64,000 nt of DNA, from positions 372,001 through 436,000 of the forward strand of contig NZ_FCNY02000003.1 in assembly GCF_001544575.2 (NCBI RefSeq), read 5' to 3'. Position 1 is the stretch's first letter; every line of letters starts with the position of its first letter. Source of the DNA: Caballeronia cordobensis. GTDB lineage: Bacteria; Pseudomonadota; Gammaproteobacteria; Burkholderiales; Burkholderiaceae. The notes under the pieces are model-generated. The model saw only the letters and a list, made by a program, of their open reading frames with translations, had not been told where the DNA came from and searched no databases. Position numbers and translations under genes: made by a program. Positions 27,699 through 36,038 of this stretch are shown here, piece after piece.

Positions 27699-28622
27699 TC
27701 AGGCGTTCATCGCCGAGCGAATCCATTGCGCGGCGCGCAGCAGCCCTTCCCTTGCTTTCGCACAAGCCAGGCCCATGCGAAAGAAGCCATGAATCAGCCC
27801 TTCGTAGCGCCACAGCGTGACCGGCACGCCGGCGTCGAGCAGGCGGTGCGCATACGCTTCGCCCTCGTCGCGCAGTGGATCGAACTCCGCGGTGACCACG
27901 AGCGCGGGCGGCAAGCCGGTCAGCGACGCCGCGAGCAACGGGCAGGCATGGACATGCGCCGAATCGCGCTCGTCCACGAGATAGTCTTGCCAGAAACGGA
28001 TCATCGCGGCACGCGTGAGCGAGTAGCCGGACTGGTTGTCGATATAAGAGCGCGTGGGCGGCGTGTGATAGCCGGTCACCGGATACACCAGCACCTGCCC
28101 GCGCAGCCGCGGGCCGCCCTCGTCGCGAATGCGCAGTGCCGTGACGGCGGCGAGATTGCCGCCCGCGCTATCGCCCGCCACGATCATGCGGGCTGCGTCG
28201 AACGAGAGCGCATCGGCGTTTTGCGCGATCCACCGGACCGCATCCAGGCAGTCGTCGACGGCGGCCGGGAACGGATGCTCGGGCGCCAGCCGGTAGTCCA
28301 GGGCGATCACGGCGGCGCCGCTTCCCGCGCACAGATCGCGGCAGACGTGATCGTGCGTGTCGAGGTTCCCGATGACGAATCCGCCGCCGTGAAAGAACAC
28401 CGTCACGCCTTCGCCGTGCCGCTCCTGAGGACGGTATAGCCGGGCGGCGAGAACGCGTCCCGGCAGCGGCACCGCAAGGTCGATCACTTCGCCGACCGCC
28501 GTGCGCCGCTCGAGCGGCGGATACGCGAGACTCGCGCGCAACGCCGCGACGGACATGCCTTCCATCGGCGGCGCGGATTCGAGCGCCTTCAGAATGACCG
28601 CGACTTCAGGATCGAGCGGCAT
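27699..28622 (-). CDS. Alpha/beta hydrolase, hormone-sensitive-lipase family esterase
   Basis: A 307-residue serine esterase. The oxyanion-hole motif HGGG is at residues 78-81, the nucleophile Ser152 lies in GDSAGG, and Asp in AEFDPLRDEG and His in GLIHGFF complete the triad, all in HSL-family order. There is no signal peptide. AGGAAAGG precedes the chosen ATG; a GTG five codons earlier is an alternative. It directly follows the BVMO1 gene (18 bases), the expected partner: Baeyer-Villiger oxidation of a ketone yields an ester or lactone that such a hydrolase opens. Confidence 0.9.
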   Translation of the reverse strand: MPLDPEVAVILKALESAPPMEGMSVAALRASLAYPPLERRTAVGEVIDLAVPLPGRVLAARLYRPQERHGEGVTVFFHGGGFVIGNLDTHDHVCRDLCAGSGAAVIALDYRLAPEHPFPAAVDDCLDAVRWIAQNADALSFDAARMIVAGDSAGGNLAAVTALRIRDEGGPRLRGQVLVYPVTGYHTPPTRSYIDNQSGYSLTRAAMIRFWQDYLVDERDSAHVHACPLLAASLTGLPPALVVTAEFDPLRDEGEAYAHRLLDAGVPVTLWRYEGLIHGFFRMGLACAKAREGLLRAAQWIRSAMNA

Positions 28623-28640
28623 GGTGCCTTTCCTCACCGT

Positions 28641-30338
28641 TCATACCGCGCCGCCCATCAAGCCCGCCTCGGCAACATGGATGGCTTCGTTACTGCTCGC
28701 CTGCGACGCTTCACGGGCCGTTGCGCGCGAAAGGACGAAACCCGGATAACCGGCTGCCGCGATTTCATCGCACTTGCGCCGATACGTGCCATGCCCGCCG
28801 AGATACGGCAGGAACACGTGCGGCTTGCCCGGCACGTTCGCACCGATGTACCACGAGTTCGCCTTGAGATACAGCGTGTTCGACACGACGTCCTGCACAT
28901 GCTGCATCCAGTCCTCCTCGGCCTGGGGAACCGCGTCGATCCGCTCGATCGCGTTGTTTCGAAGATACGTCATGCACGCGGCGATCCAGTCGATGTGCTG
29001 CTCGATGCTCATCGACATGTTCGCGAGCGGCCCCGGGCTGCCCGGACCGGTGACCGTGAACAGGTTGGGAAATCCGCTCGTCATCAGGCCGATATAGGTC
29101 TTCGCTCCGCTCGCCCATTTGTCCGTGAGCTTGCGGCCGTTCACGCCTCGCACGTCGATATGCGTCAGCGCCCCGGTGAGCGCGTCGTAGCCGGTCGCGT
29201 AGATCAGCACGTCGAGTTCGTGCAGGCCCTCGCTCGTCTCGATGCCTTCGGGCACCACGCGTTCGATCGGCGTCTGCTTCAGGTCGACGAGCGTCACGTC
29301 GTCGCGGTTGTACACGCTGTAGTACGTATCGCCGAGGCAGGGGCGTTTCGTGCCGAACGGAAAGCCGCGAGGCATCAGTTTCTCGGCGACGTCCGGCTTC
29401 CTGACCGTGTCGCGAATCTTGCCGCGGATGAATTCGGCGACCGTCTCATTGGCCGCTTCGTTCGAAAGAATATCGCCGTAGCACATGCGAAAGCCCAGCA
29501 ACTGACTGTTCTCCCAGGCATTCTCGTACTTCCGGCTGCGCTCCTCGGGCGTCGCGTCGAGTGCCGATTCGACCGGAAACGGCACCGCGATGCCGAAGCG
29601 CGTGAGGCGGCTGACCGCGCGCCGCTCGGTGTAGGTCGCCCGCACGCGGGCACGCATCGCCGGCGTCAGCGGATGATTCTTCGCCGGCACGACATAGACC
29701 GCCGTGCGCTGGAATACGCTCAGGTGCCTGCATTGTCCGGCCAGCGCCTGAATCACCTGAATGCCCGACGAACCGGTGCCGATCACGCCGACGCGCTTGT
29801 TGCTGAAATCGACCTCATGGTGAGGCCATCGCCCCGTGTGGTAGCTCTCGCCCTTGAACGAATCCAGTCCCGCTATCTCGGGCGGCTTGGGCACCGAGAG
29901 CACGCCGGTCGCCGGCACGAAGAAGCGCGCCCGCGTGACCTTGCCGTCCGAGGTCGTCACGATCCAGAGGTTCTCGCGTTCATCGAACACGGCCGTCTCG
30001 ACTCTCGTGTTGAAGCGAATGTGCCGGCGCAGCTCGAAGCGATCGGCGACGTGATTGAGGTACTTCATCAGTTCGGACGAGGTCGGGTATCGCTCCGGCC
30101 AGTCCCACTCGTCCTGCAGTTCGGGCGAGAAAGAGTATGAATAATCCCAGCACTCGAGATCGACGCGCGCGCCGGGATAGCGATTCCAATACCATGTGCC
30201 GCCCACGCCATCGCCCGCTTCGAATGCCTGCACGGCGAACCCTGCGTCGGTCAGACGCTTGACCGCATACAGCCCGCCAAATCCAGCGCCGACGACCACT
30301 GCGTCAAGAATCGCCGAGTCGTTTCTCACCTGAGTCAT
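28641..30338 (-). CDS. Baeyer-Villiger monooxygenase 1 (FAD/NADPH)
   Basis: A 565-residue class-B flavoprotein monooxygenase that inserts oxygen next to a ketone carbonyl. The FAD Rossmann motif GAGFGG is at residues 17-22, the diagnostic fingerprint FKGESYHTGRWP at 161-172, and the NADPH motif GTGSSG near 187-192. GGTWYWNRYPGARVD near 47-60 is typical of cyclohexanone/phenylacetone-type BVMOs. AGGAG/AAGG precedes the ATG; a 100-residue in-frame extension upstream is not family-like. It is first in an operon with esterase, dehydrogenase and NTF2-fold genes and is divergent from an IclR gene. Confidence 0.93.
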   Translation of the reverse strand: MTQVRNDSAILDAVVVGAGFGGLYAVKRLTDAGFAVQAFEAGDGVGGTWYWNRYPGARVDLECWDYSYSFSPELQDEWDWPERYPTSSELMKYLNHVADRFELRRHIRFNTRVETAVFDERENLWIVTTSDGKVTRARFFVPATGVLSVPKPPEIAGLDSFKGESYHTGRWPHHEVDFSNKRVGVIGTGSSGIQVIQALAGQCRHLSVFQRTAVYVVPAKNHPLTPAMRARVRATYTERRAVSRLTRFGIAVPFPVESALDATPEERSRKYENAWENSQLLGFRMCYGDILSNEAANETVAEFIRGKIRDTVRKPDVAEKLMPRGFPFGTKRPCLGDTYYSVYNRDDVTLVDLKQTPIERVVPEGIETSEGLHELDVLIYATGYDALTGALTHIDVRGVNGRKLTDKWASGAKTYIGLMTSGFPNLFTVTGPGSPGPLANMSMSIEQHIDWIAACMTYLRNNAIERIDAVPQAEEDWMQHVQDVVSNTLYLKANSWYIGANVPGKPHVFLPYLGGHGTYRRKCDEIAAAGYPGFVLSRATAREASQASSNEAIHVAEAGLMGGAV

Positions 30339-30427
30339 GTCCTTCGTCTCCTGAATGATGCTGCTTTCCTGTTCTTCTATTGAATGACTGGAGGCGGGAT
30401 CGCAGCAATCGCGACGGCAACGGCCTG

Positions 30428-30445
30428 CCGTACTTTGGAATCGGC
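30428..30445 (+). promoter_or_regulatory. Island operator, left copy of perfect inverted pair
   Basis: Reads CCGTACTTTGGAATCGGC. Its exact reverse complement occurs at 30479-30496, centres 51 bases apart (about five helical turns). Confidence 0.75.
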
Positions 30446-30478
30446 CGCAGCCGGCAGGAAGCGGTTGGCCCGTCATGC

Positions 30479-30496
30479 GCCGATTCCAAAGTACGG
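30479..30496 (-). promoter_or_regulatory. Island operator, right copy of perfect inverted pair
   Basis: Reads CCGTACTTTGGAATCGGC on the minus strand, an 18-of-18 match to the left copy in the divergent gap. Confidence 0.75.
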
Positions 30497-30680
30497 GAAG
30501 CGACGCGCGGGCAAGTTGACGAGGTGGGTCCGGTCTCTCCATCGTTGACGGTGCGACCCAACGGAGAAAAGTGAAGCAAGATGGCTCATGATCGGGCGCG
30601 GAAACGCGCAATGCGGCCTTCGACGCGGCCACGAACATAGTAGGATTAAAAAGAAATACAGCCGCAGCATGGAGACACGC

Positions 30681-31553
30681 ATGTCATCCCCGAGGTCCCT
30701 GCCACCGCACGCCAGCGCGCGCTCGCGCAACGGTCCGCACGGCGTCGACACGGCCTGGCCACGGCCGTCTCGCGTAGAACGTGAAGAAAGCGATGTCCTC
30801 GTGACACCGCTCGTCCGAGGCCTGTCGATATTGTCGGTATTCGGCCCCGACAAGGCGTGGCTCGGCAATCGCGAGATTGCGGTTGCGACCGGCCTTCCCG
30901 CCCCGACCGTGCTGCGCCTGCTGCGCTCGCTCGTCGCACTCGGCTATCTGCATCACGACGACGAGAGCCGGAAGTACGCGCTCGCGCCCGCTTCGCTGGC
31001 GCTGGGGTATGCGGCGATCGTCGATCCCGGCATGCTGCGCCTCGCGCGCAGGGAAATGGCCAAGTTCGCCGACGCAACCGACACCTACCTCCTGCTCGGC
31101 GCCCGTGACCGTCTCGACGTCATCATCCTGGATACGCAAGTGGGCAAACGCGTGGTCCTCGATCTACGGCTTTTTCCGGGCATGCGCATGCAGATGGCCT
31201 ATTCGTTGATGGGCTGGACGCTGCTTGCCATCCTTCCGGAAGAAGAGCGCGCCTATTTGAAGGAAGAAATCGAACGGAGAACAGGCGTCACCTTGCCTGC
31301 TTCGATCAGACGCCGGATGGCCGACAAGATCGCCGAGGTTCGAGAGCTGGGGTTCGGCACGCTGCATGGCGAATGGGAACCGGAGCTCGCGTGTGTCGCC
31401 GCACCTGTTCCCATGCCTGACCGGCCACCGTGGGTACTGGGTTGTGTCGGCCGCACCGCGCGCATGGCCCAGACCCGCATCGAACTGGAACTCGGACCTC
31501 GGCTCGTGGCAACCGCGCAAGTGTTGCAGGCGCACGCGCTGCAACGCGCGTAA
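30681..31553 (+). CDS. IclR-family regulator A1
   Basis: A 290-residue IclR regulator. The winged HTH spans about residues 40-100 (VTPLVRGLSILSVFGPDK, then REIAVATGLPAPTVLRLLRSL), followed by the IclR effector domain (about 110-280). I chose the ATG with GGAG six bases upstream, giving the same length as its paralogue at 36039-36911. It is divergent from the BVMO1 operon across a gap with a perfect operator pair, so it likely controls that operon and itself. A second, different IclR gene follows 33 bases later. Confidence 0.88.
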   Translation: MSSPRSLPPHASARSRNGPHGVDTAWPRPSRVEREESDVLVTPLVRGLSILSVFGPDKAWLGNREIAVATGLPAPTVLRLLRSLVALGYLHHDDESRKYALAPASLALGYAAIVDPGMLRLARREMAKFADATDTYLLLGARDRLDVIILDTQVGKRVVLDLRLFPGMRMQMAYSLMGWTLLAILPEEERAYLKEEIERRTGVTLPASIRRRMADKIAEVRELGFGTLHGEWEPELACVAAPVPMPDRPPWVLGCVGRTARMAQTRIELELGPRLVATAQVLQAHALQRA

Positions 31554-31586
31554 GCACCACGGCCGCCATCACAACACGGAACCGAC

Positions 31587-32366
31587 ATGCCCTCCGCACC
31601 GCCCGTAACCTTGACGCTCGATCGCGGGCTGCAACTGCTCCGCGCCTTTCATGCCGATCGGGCGCCGCTCACGAACGGCGAACTGGCGAAGCGAACGGGG
31701 ATGTCCCGTTCGGCGGTGTCGCGGCTGATCTCGACGCTCATTCATGTGGGATTCGTTCGCCGCGTCGCGGGCGGCCGCCAGTTCGAACTGGCGCCCGGCG
31801 CTTTCGGCGTCGGGCACGCCTATTTGTCCACCAACCCCATCACGGGGGCTGCGGAACCGCTCATGCAGCAACTCGCCGACCGGCTTGACGTCTCGGTGGC
31901 GCTCGCCGTGCCCGATCACCTCGACATGCTGTACATCGCATACCGATACACCGCGGGCGTTTCGACGCTGCAACTCGGCGTGGGATCGTTGCTGCCGATG
32001 GGGCTGACGGCGATCGGCCGGGCCTGGCTCTGGACGCAGCCTGAAACGTCGCGGGATCGCTACGTCGAGCAACTGGTGGCCGCGGCCGGTGCGAAGGCGG
32101 GCGAACTCCGGAAGTCCATCGACGCGTCTTTCCGCGATCTGGAAGCGAACGGCGTGTGCATGGCGGTCGGGGAATATCAACGCCATGCGTACGGCATTGC
32201 ATTGCCGGTCGCGTTGGGGCGCCCGCGGACACACATGGCGCTGAGTTGCGGAGCGGTCGCTGTCGCCCGCGACATCGCCTCGATCCGACAACGCGTCGTC
32301 CCGGCGCTCAAGGAGACCGCGCGCGAACTGGAGTCGCTGCTCGGCGACGCGAAAGCGGGTCCGTGA
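31587..32366 (+). CDS. IclR-family regulator B1
   Basis: A 259-residue IclR regulator. The HTH is at about residues 8-65 (LTLDRGLQLLRAFHAD, NGELAKRTGMSRSAVSRLISTL), with an effector domain after it including GGRQFELAPGAFGVGHAYL. It lacks the 35-residue N-terminal extension of the A-type proteins. It follows A1 in tandem, probably in one transcript. It closely resembles the protein at 49314-50102, which also follows an A-type gene. It may act with A1 as a pair or sense a second metabolite (inference). Confidence 0.88.
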   Translation: MPSAPPVTLTLDRGLQLLRAFHADRAPLTNGELAKRTGMSRSAVSRLISTLIHVGFVRRVAGGRQFELAPGAFGVGHAYLSTNPITGAAEPLMQQLADRLDVSVALAVPDHLDMLYIAYRYTAGVSTLQLGVGSLLPMGLTAIGRAWLWTQPETSRDRYVEQLVAAAGAKAGELRKSIDASFRDLEANGVCMAVGEYQRHAYGIALPVALGRPRTHMALSCGAVAVARDIASIRQRVVPALKETARELESLLGDAKAGP

Positions 32367-32371
32367 TGTTC

Positions 32372-32388
32372 GCGGCGCCAAAGTACGG
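32372..32388 (-). promoter_or_regulatory. Island operator motif, upstream of CMD-family gene
   Basis: Minus-strand CCGTACTTTGGCGCCGC, preceded by TT as in most copies. It lies 110 bases before the CMD-family gene. A much weaker copy (gap-containing) sits near 32427-32441, about 50 bases away. Confidence 0.6.
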
Positions 32389-32497
32389 AAGAGATAGGCC
32401 AGCGCCGTTGCCTTGCGCGTGAGATAGCGATTCAAATCCGGGATAGCCATCCGGGGCGGCGATCCTGCGTCGATCCCCATGACCTTCTGGAGACGCC

Positions 32498-33265
32498 ATG
32501 TCGGACATCGCAGCGCTCAAAACCGAATTCGAACGATTGCACGGCTTCTGGAGCGACGCGCTCCATATCGCATTGCAGGAGAGTCCGGACTTCTTCAACG
32601 ACTATCTCGTCATGGCGAAAGTCGCGCTCGAATCAGGACATCTGGAGCGCAAGCTATGCGACTTCGTGATGCTCGCCGCGAGCGCGAGCGTGACACATCT
32701 GAATCGCGAGGCCGTTGCGCTGCACATCGAAGGCGCACTGCGGCACGGCGCCACGCGTGACGAACTACTCGAAGTCCTGCAAATTTCCTCGGTACTCGGC
32801 ATTCATGCCTACATGGTCGGCGTGCCGATTCTCTTCGACGAACTCACCGCTGCCGGAACATCGCTCGACACCGTGTTTCCGCTCGATCAGGCGTTCGAGC
32901 GCGTCAAGTCTCAATTCAGCGAGCAGCGCGGCTACTGGAGCGACCAGTTGCAATCGATGGTACGCAGCTCACCCGCGTTCTTCGAAGGCTATACCGCCTT
33001 TTCTTCGACGCCGTGGAAGTCCGGCACGCTTGCGCCCGTTGTCAAGGAACTGCTGTACGTGGCGATCGATGTCTCGACGACGCATCTCTTCGAACCGGGC
33101 GTGAGAATCCACACGCGCAATGCGTTGCGTTATGGCGCGACGCCCGCGCAGATTCTGCAGGTGATGCAGCTTGTCAGTTGCCTCGGGATGCAGAGCTTTC
33201 TGATCGGCGCGCCGCAAGTACGACCGGCCGCGAACCAGGCGCGGCGGAACCGTGCGCAACACTGA
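32498..33265 (+). CDS. Double carboxymuconolactone decarboxylase-fold protein
   Basis: A 255-residue protein built of two CMD/AhpD-like repeats (about residues 20-115 and 140-235). Both share a helix pattern ending in GALRHGATRDELLEVLQISS and NALRYGATPAQILQVMQLVS. The CxxC of AhpD peroxidase-type members is absent; a single Cys near residue 50 is present. The role is probably decarboxylase, lactone isomerase or structural. GGAG precedes the ATG. An island operator lies upstream, and it precedes a PrpD-like remnant and a DUF2889 gene on the same strand. Confidence 0.75.
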   Translation: MSDIAALKTEFERLHGFWSDALHIALQESPDFFNDYLVMAKVALESGHLERKLCDFVMLAASASVTHLNREAVALHIEGALRHGATRDELLEVLQISSVLGIHAYMVGVPILFDELTAAGTSLDTVFPLDQAFERVKSQFSEQRGYWSDQLQSMVRSSPAFFEGYTAFSSTPWKSGTLAPVVKELLYVAIDVSTTHLFEPGVRIHTRNALRYGATPAQILQVMQLVSCLGMQSFLIGAPQVRPAANQARRNRAQH

Positions 33266-33740
33266 AACCGTCCCGTCGTGGAGACTGAATATCGTCGGCG
33301 CCACGCTGGCCTACGGCCCCGCACGATACGATGTGTATGGCGAGGCTCATCTCGACGACCCGGCCATTCGTGCGGTGGCCGATAAGGTACGCTTCGAGAT
33401 CAACGAGGAAATCGAACGGAAGTATTATCCCAGGCAGTTCGCGACCGGCGTCACGATCCGGTTTGCAGACGGCAGCACGCGCTCTGAACGCCGGGATTGC
33501 GATTGCAGCCATGACGCATGTTCAACTCGTGCCACCGGCGAAGTGAATACTCAACACTGGAGTCAAGGATGGTCCGTAACCAAGACTTCGCGGCCGAACC
33601 GGTCACACGCGAAGAGATTCATCAACGGCAGATCGAGATGCGAGGCTATCGGCGCAGCGACGGTCTGTTCGAGGCAAGCGCAAACCTCGTGGATCGCAAG
33701 ACGAGCGACTTCACGCCGCCCAGCGCGGCACGGCTGGTAA
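33252..33740 (+). pseudogene. MmgE/PrpD-family C-terminal remnant
   Basis: The frame from a GTG inside the CMD stop region reads about 70 residues that resemble the C-terminal region of MmgE/PrpD dehydratases: TLAYGPARYDVYGEAHLDD, AIRAVADKVRFEINEEIE and a strand GVTIRFADGSTRSERRD. After about position 33510 the resemblance ends and the residues become Arg/Ser-rich. The usual 450-residue N-terminal catalytic part is absent from the window. I read this as a degraded fragment left by deletion, not a functional gene. It could instead be a short recycled protein. Confidence 0.5.
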
Positions 33741-34141
33741 GCGCTCACGCACCCATTCACGATCTTGGCGTCACGCTGGTGTTCGACAGAGACATGATCG
33801 TTCGCGAGGTTCATACGTTCATCCGGTCTCATCCGTATGCACCGTGCCAGGGCGGTGGCGACACGCTGCAGGCTCTGGTCGGCATGCATATCGGCGCGGG
33901 GTGGAACAGCGAGGTACGCAAGCGTCTGCCCGCCGGAGATACTTGCACGCACCTCAAGGAATTGCTCGGGCCGCTCGCGAGCGCCGCGTTCCAGACCATG
34001 GTCACCGAGCGCCCTTCGGCGCTGGAAGCGCGCGACGACCAGGGCAAGCCTCGCAAGATCGATAGCTGCCATGCGTATGGCGCGTCGCGCGATCTGGTCA
34101 AGACGCTATGGCCTGAATATCACGTGCTGAAGAAGATGTAA
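33569..34141 (+). CDS. DUF2889-family protein
   Basis: A 190-residue protein of unknown function resembling DUF2889. EEIHQRQIEMRGYRRSDGLFEASANLVDRK at residues 13-42 is the family's usual start, with a Cys near residue 89 (PYAPCQGGG), C127 region (DTCTHLKELLGPLASAAFQT) and a C-terminal Cys-His (DSCHAYG). These conserved Cys/His could bind a metal. The start ATG follows GGAG and AAGG. The family turns up beside CoA-linked degradation genes in Proteobacteria. The role is unknown. Confidence 0.75.
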   Translation: MVRNQDFAAEPVTREEIHQRQIEMRGYRRSDGLFEASANLVDRKTSDFTPPSAARLVSAHAPIHDLGVTLVFDRDMIVREVHTFIRSHPYAPCQGGGDTLQALVGMHIGAGWNSEVRKRLPAGDTCTHLKELLGPLASAAFQTMVTERPSALEARDDQGKPRKIDSCHAYGASRDLVKTLWPEYHVLKKM

Positions 34142-34153
34142 CCGGGCAGCGGC

Positions 34154-35836
34154 TCACGCCGCAATCGCCGGCACGCCGGCGATGACGAAGCCGCGATAGT
34201 CGTCGCGGACCACCTCCTCGCAAATCGCCCGGTACCGGTGATAGCCGCCCACGTACGGCATGAACACGCGCGGCTTGCCGGGCACGTTCGCGCCCGTGTA
34301 CCACGACTCCGCCAGCGGATACAGCGTCGCGTCAGCCACCTCGTTGACATGCTCGACCCAGCGCGTTTCCGCTTGCGCATCCGCCTCGATCATCCGGCTT
34401 TTGCGCGCGTCGAGCATGGCGACGCAATCGGCGATCCAGTTCAGGTGCTGCTCGATGGCGCACACCATGTTCGCCTTCACGGACGGGCTGCCCGGCCCCG
34501 TCACGATGAACATGTTCGGAAACCCGGCCGTCATCAGGCCAAGATAGGTGCGCGGCCCGTGCGCCCACTTCTGCTTGAGGGACAGTGCGTCGCGCCCGCG
34601 GATGTCGATATCCGCGAGCGCTCCGGTGATGGCATCGAAGCCGGTCGCGAACACGAGGGTGTCAAGTGCATAGGCGCCCGTGGTCGTCTTCACCCCCGTC
34701 TCCGTGATCTCGACGATCGGCGCCGATTTCGCATCGACGAGCGTGACCGTCGGCAGGTTGAACGTCTCGTAGTAGCCCGTATCGAGACACAAACGCCGCG
34801 CGCCGATCGGATAGTCCTTCGGCACGAGCAGTTCGGCGGTGGCCGGGTCTTTCACCGTGCTGCGAATCTTGCCGCGCACGAACTCGGCAGCCGTGTCGTT
34901 CGCCGCCTTGCTGGTCAGCAGGTCCTTGTACGCGTACAGGAAACTGACGCTGCCCCCGGCCTTCCACTTCGCTTCGAACCGGGCGAGACGATCTTCGGGC
35001 GTATCGTCGAGCGCGTTTTTCGTCGGAGCCGGGTGCCCCGCGATGCCGAATGGCGTGTTTTGCGCCTCGGCTCGCCAGAACCCGTACCGCGTCTTGTGCT
35101 GGCCGAGTTCATCGCCGGACAGCGCGCGGTTGCGCGCCGGCAGCGTGAAGTTCGCGGTCCGCTGGAACACGAACAGCTCGCTCGCCTGTTTCGCGATGAT
35201 CGGAATGACCTGGATGCCCGAGGAGCCCGTGCCGATCACACCGACACGACGCCCCGTGAAATCGACCGGCTCGTCCGGCCAGAGACCGGTGTGATACCAG
35301 TCGCCTTTAAAGGTATCGAGGCCCGGGAACTCCGGCACGCGCGGCAGCGACAGATTGCCGGTCGCCATCACGCAGAAGCGCGCGGTGTACGCCTGCCCGT
35401 CGACGGTCGTGACGCGCCAGATGCCGTTGGGCTCGTCGAATGTCGCCGACTGCACGCGCGTGTTGAGCTGGATATCGCGACGAAGGTCGAAGCGATCGGC
35501 GACGTGGTTGATGTATCGAAGGATATCGCCCTGCGCGGAGAACCGTTCCGGCCAGTCCCATTCCATCTGGAGCGCGTCGGAGAACGAGTACGAGTACTCG
35601 ACGCTGTCCACGTCGCATCGCGCGCCGGGATAGCGGTTCCAGAACCATGTGCCGCCGATGCCGCTGCCCGCTTCGAGCGCCCGCGCACGCAAGCCCAGCT
35701 TGCGGAACTTGTACAGCGCATAAACGCCCGCGAAGCCGGCCCCGACGATGACGACATCCAGATCCGGCGAAACGCCACCGCCGCCTCCGGCTCCGTCGGC
35801 ACCGCTCTTCGACACGGGTTCATCAACGTAGCGCAT
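34154..35836 (-). CDS. Baeyer-Villiger monooxygenase 2 (FAD/NADPH)
   Basis: A 560-residue paralogue of BVMO1 with a Gly-rich N-terminal tail (about residues 10-24). It has the FAD motif GAGFAG at 32-37, the fingerprint FKGDWYHTGLWP at 176-187 and the NADPH motif GTGSSG near 202-207. GAAGGAGAC precedes the ATG. It is a single-gene leftward transcript divergent from IclR A2, the same layout as BVMO1-IclR A1. The two enzymes may take successive or related ketones. Neither has a membrane segment. Confidence 0.93.
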   Translation of the reverse strand: MRYVDEPVSKSGADGAGGGGGVSPDLDVVIVGAGFAGVYALYKFRKLGLRARALEAGSGIGGTWFWNRYPGARCDVDSVEYSYSFSDALQMEWDWPERFSAQGDILRYINHVADRFDLRRDIQLNTRVQSATFDEPNGIWRVTTVDGQAYTARFCVMATGNLSLPRVPEFPGLDTFKGDWYHTGLWPDEPVDFTGRRVGVIGTGSSGIQVIPIIAKQASELFVFQRTANFTLPARNRALSGDELGQHKTRYGFWRAEAQNTPFGIAGHPAPTKNALDDTPEDRLARFEAKWKAGGSVSFLYAYKDLLTSKAANDTAAEFVRGKIRSTVKDPATAELLVPKDYPIGARRLCLDTGYYETFNLPTVTLVDAKSAPIVEITETGVKTTTGAYALDTLVFATGFDAITGALADIDIRGRDALSLKQKWAHGPRTYLGLMTAGFPNMFIVTGPGSPSVKANMVCAIEQHLNWIADCVAMLDARKSRMIEADAQAETRWVEHVNEVADATLYPLAESWYTGANVPGKPRVFMPYVGGYHRYRAICEEVVRDDYRGFVIAGVPAIAA

Positions 35837-35918
35837 GGTTTGTCTCCTTCGAATCAATTGAACTGGCATCTATTGAAGACTCAGCGCGGGGTTGCAGCAA
35901 TCCGCAGCGATAGGCCAT

Positions 35919-35935
35919 CCCGTGCTTTGAAAGTG
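35919..35935 (+). promoter_or_regulatory. Island operator variant, BVMO2 gap left
   Basis: Reads CCCGTGCTTTGAAAGTG, with a T-to-G/A shift in the GTAC core. Its near-complement lies at 35969-35985, centres 50 bases apart. Confidence 0.6.
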
Positions 35936-35968
35936 CGCAGGGCAGACAGCGGTATCCTCGGTGCAGTA

Positions 35969-35985
35969 GACTTTCAAGGCACGTG
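35969..35985 (-). promoter_or_regulatory. Island operator variant, BVMO2 gap right
   Basis: Minus strand CACGTGCCTTGAAAGTC, matching the left copy in 14 of 17 positions. The pair mirrors the BVMO1 gap but with its own sequence flavour, suggesting a partner regulator of altered specificity. Confidence 0.6.
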
Positions 35986-36038
35986 AGGTCCCGTCCTTCC
36001 TTAGGGCGCCCGCATCACCCCATTGGCGCGACGCAACG

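Larger units (their letters stand above)
30339..30680. promoter_or_regulatory. Divergent BVMO1 / IclR-A1 control region
   Basis: A 342-base gap without genes. It holds the perfect inverted pair of operators described separately. About 45 bases between 30377 and 30430, beside the BVMO1 start, align with the matching gap of BVMO2, indicating a duplicated promoter/5' leader. Confidence 0.7.

Noticed and set aside
32427..32441. Possible second operator before the CMD-family gene
   Set aside because: Needs a two-base gap to align; kept only as a remark because its spacing of about 50 bases fits the other pairs.
35837..35918. Possible sigma54 (-24/-12) promoter for the BVMO genes
   Set aside because: TGG and TTGC elements occur but their spacing is wrong in both paralogous gaps.
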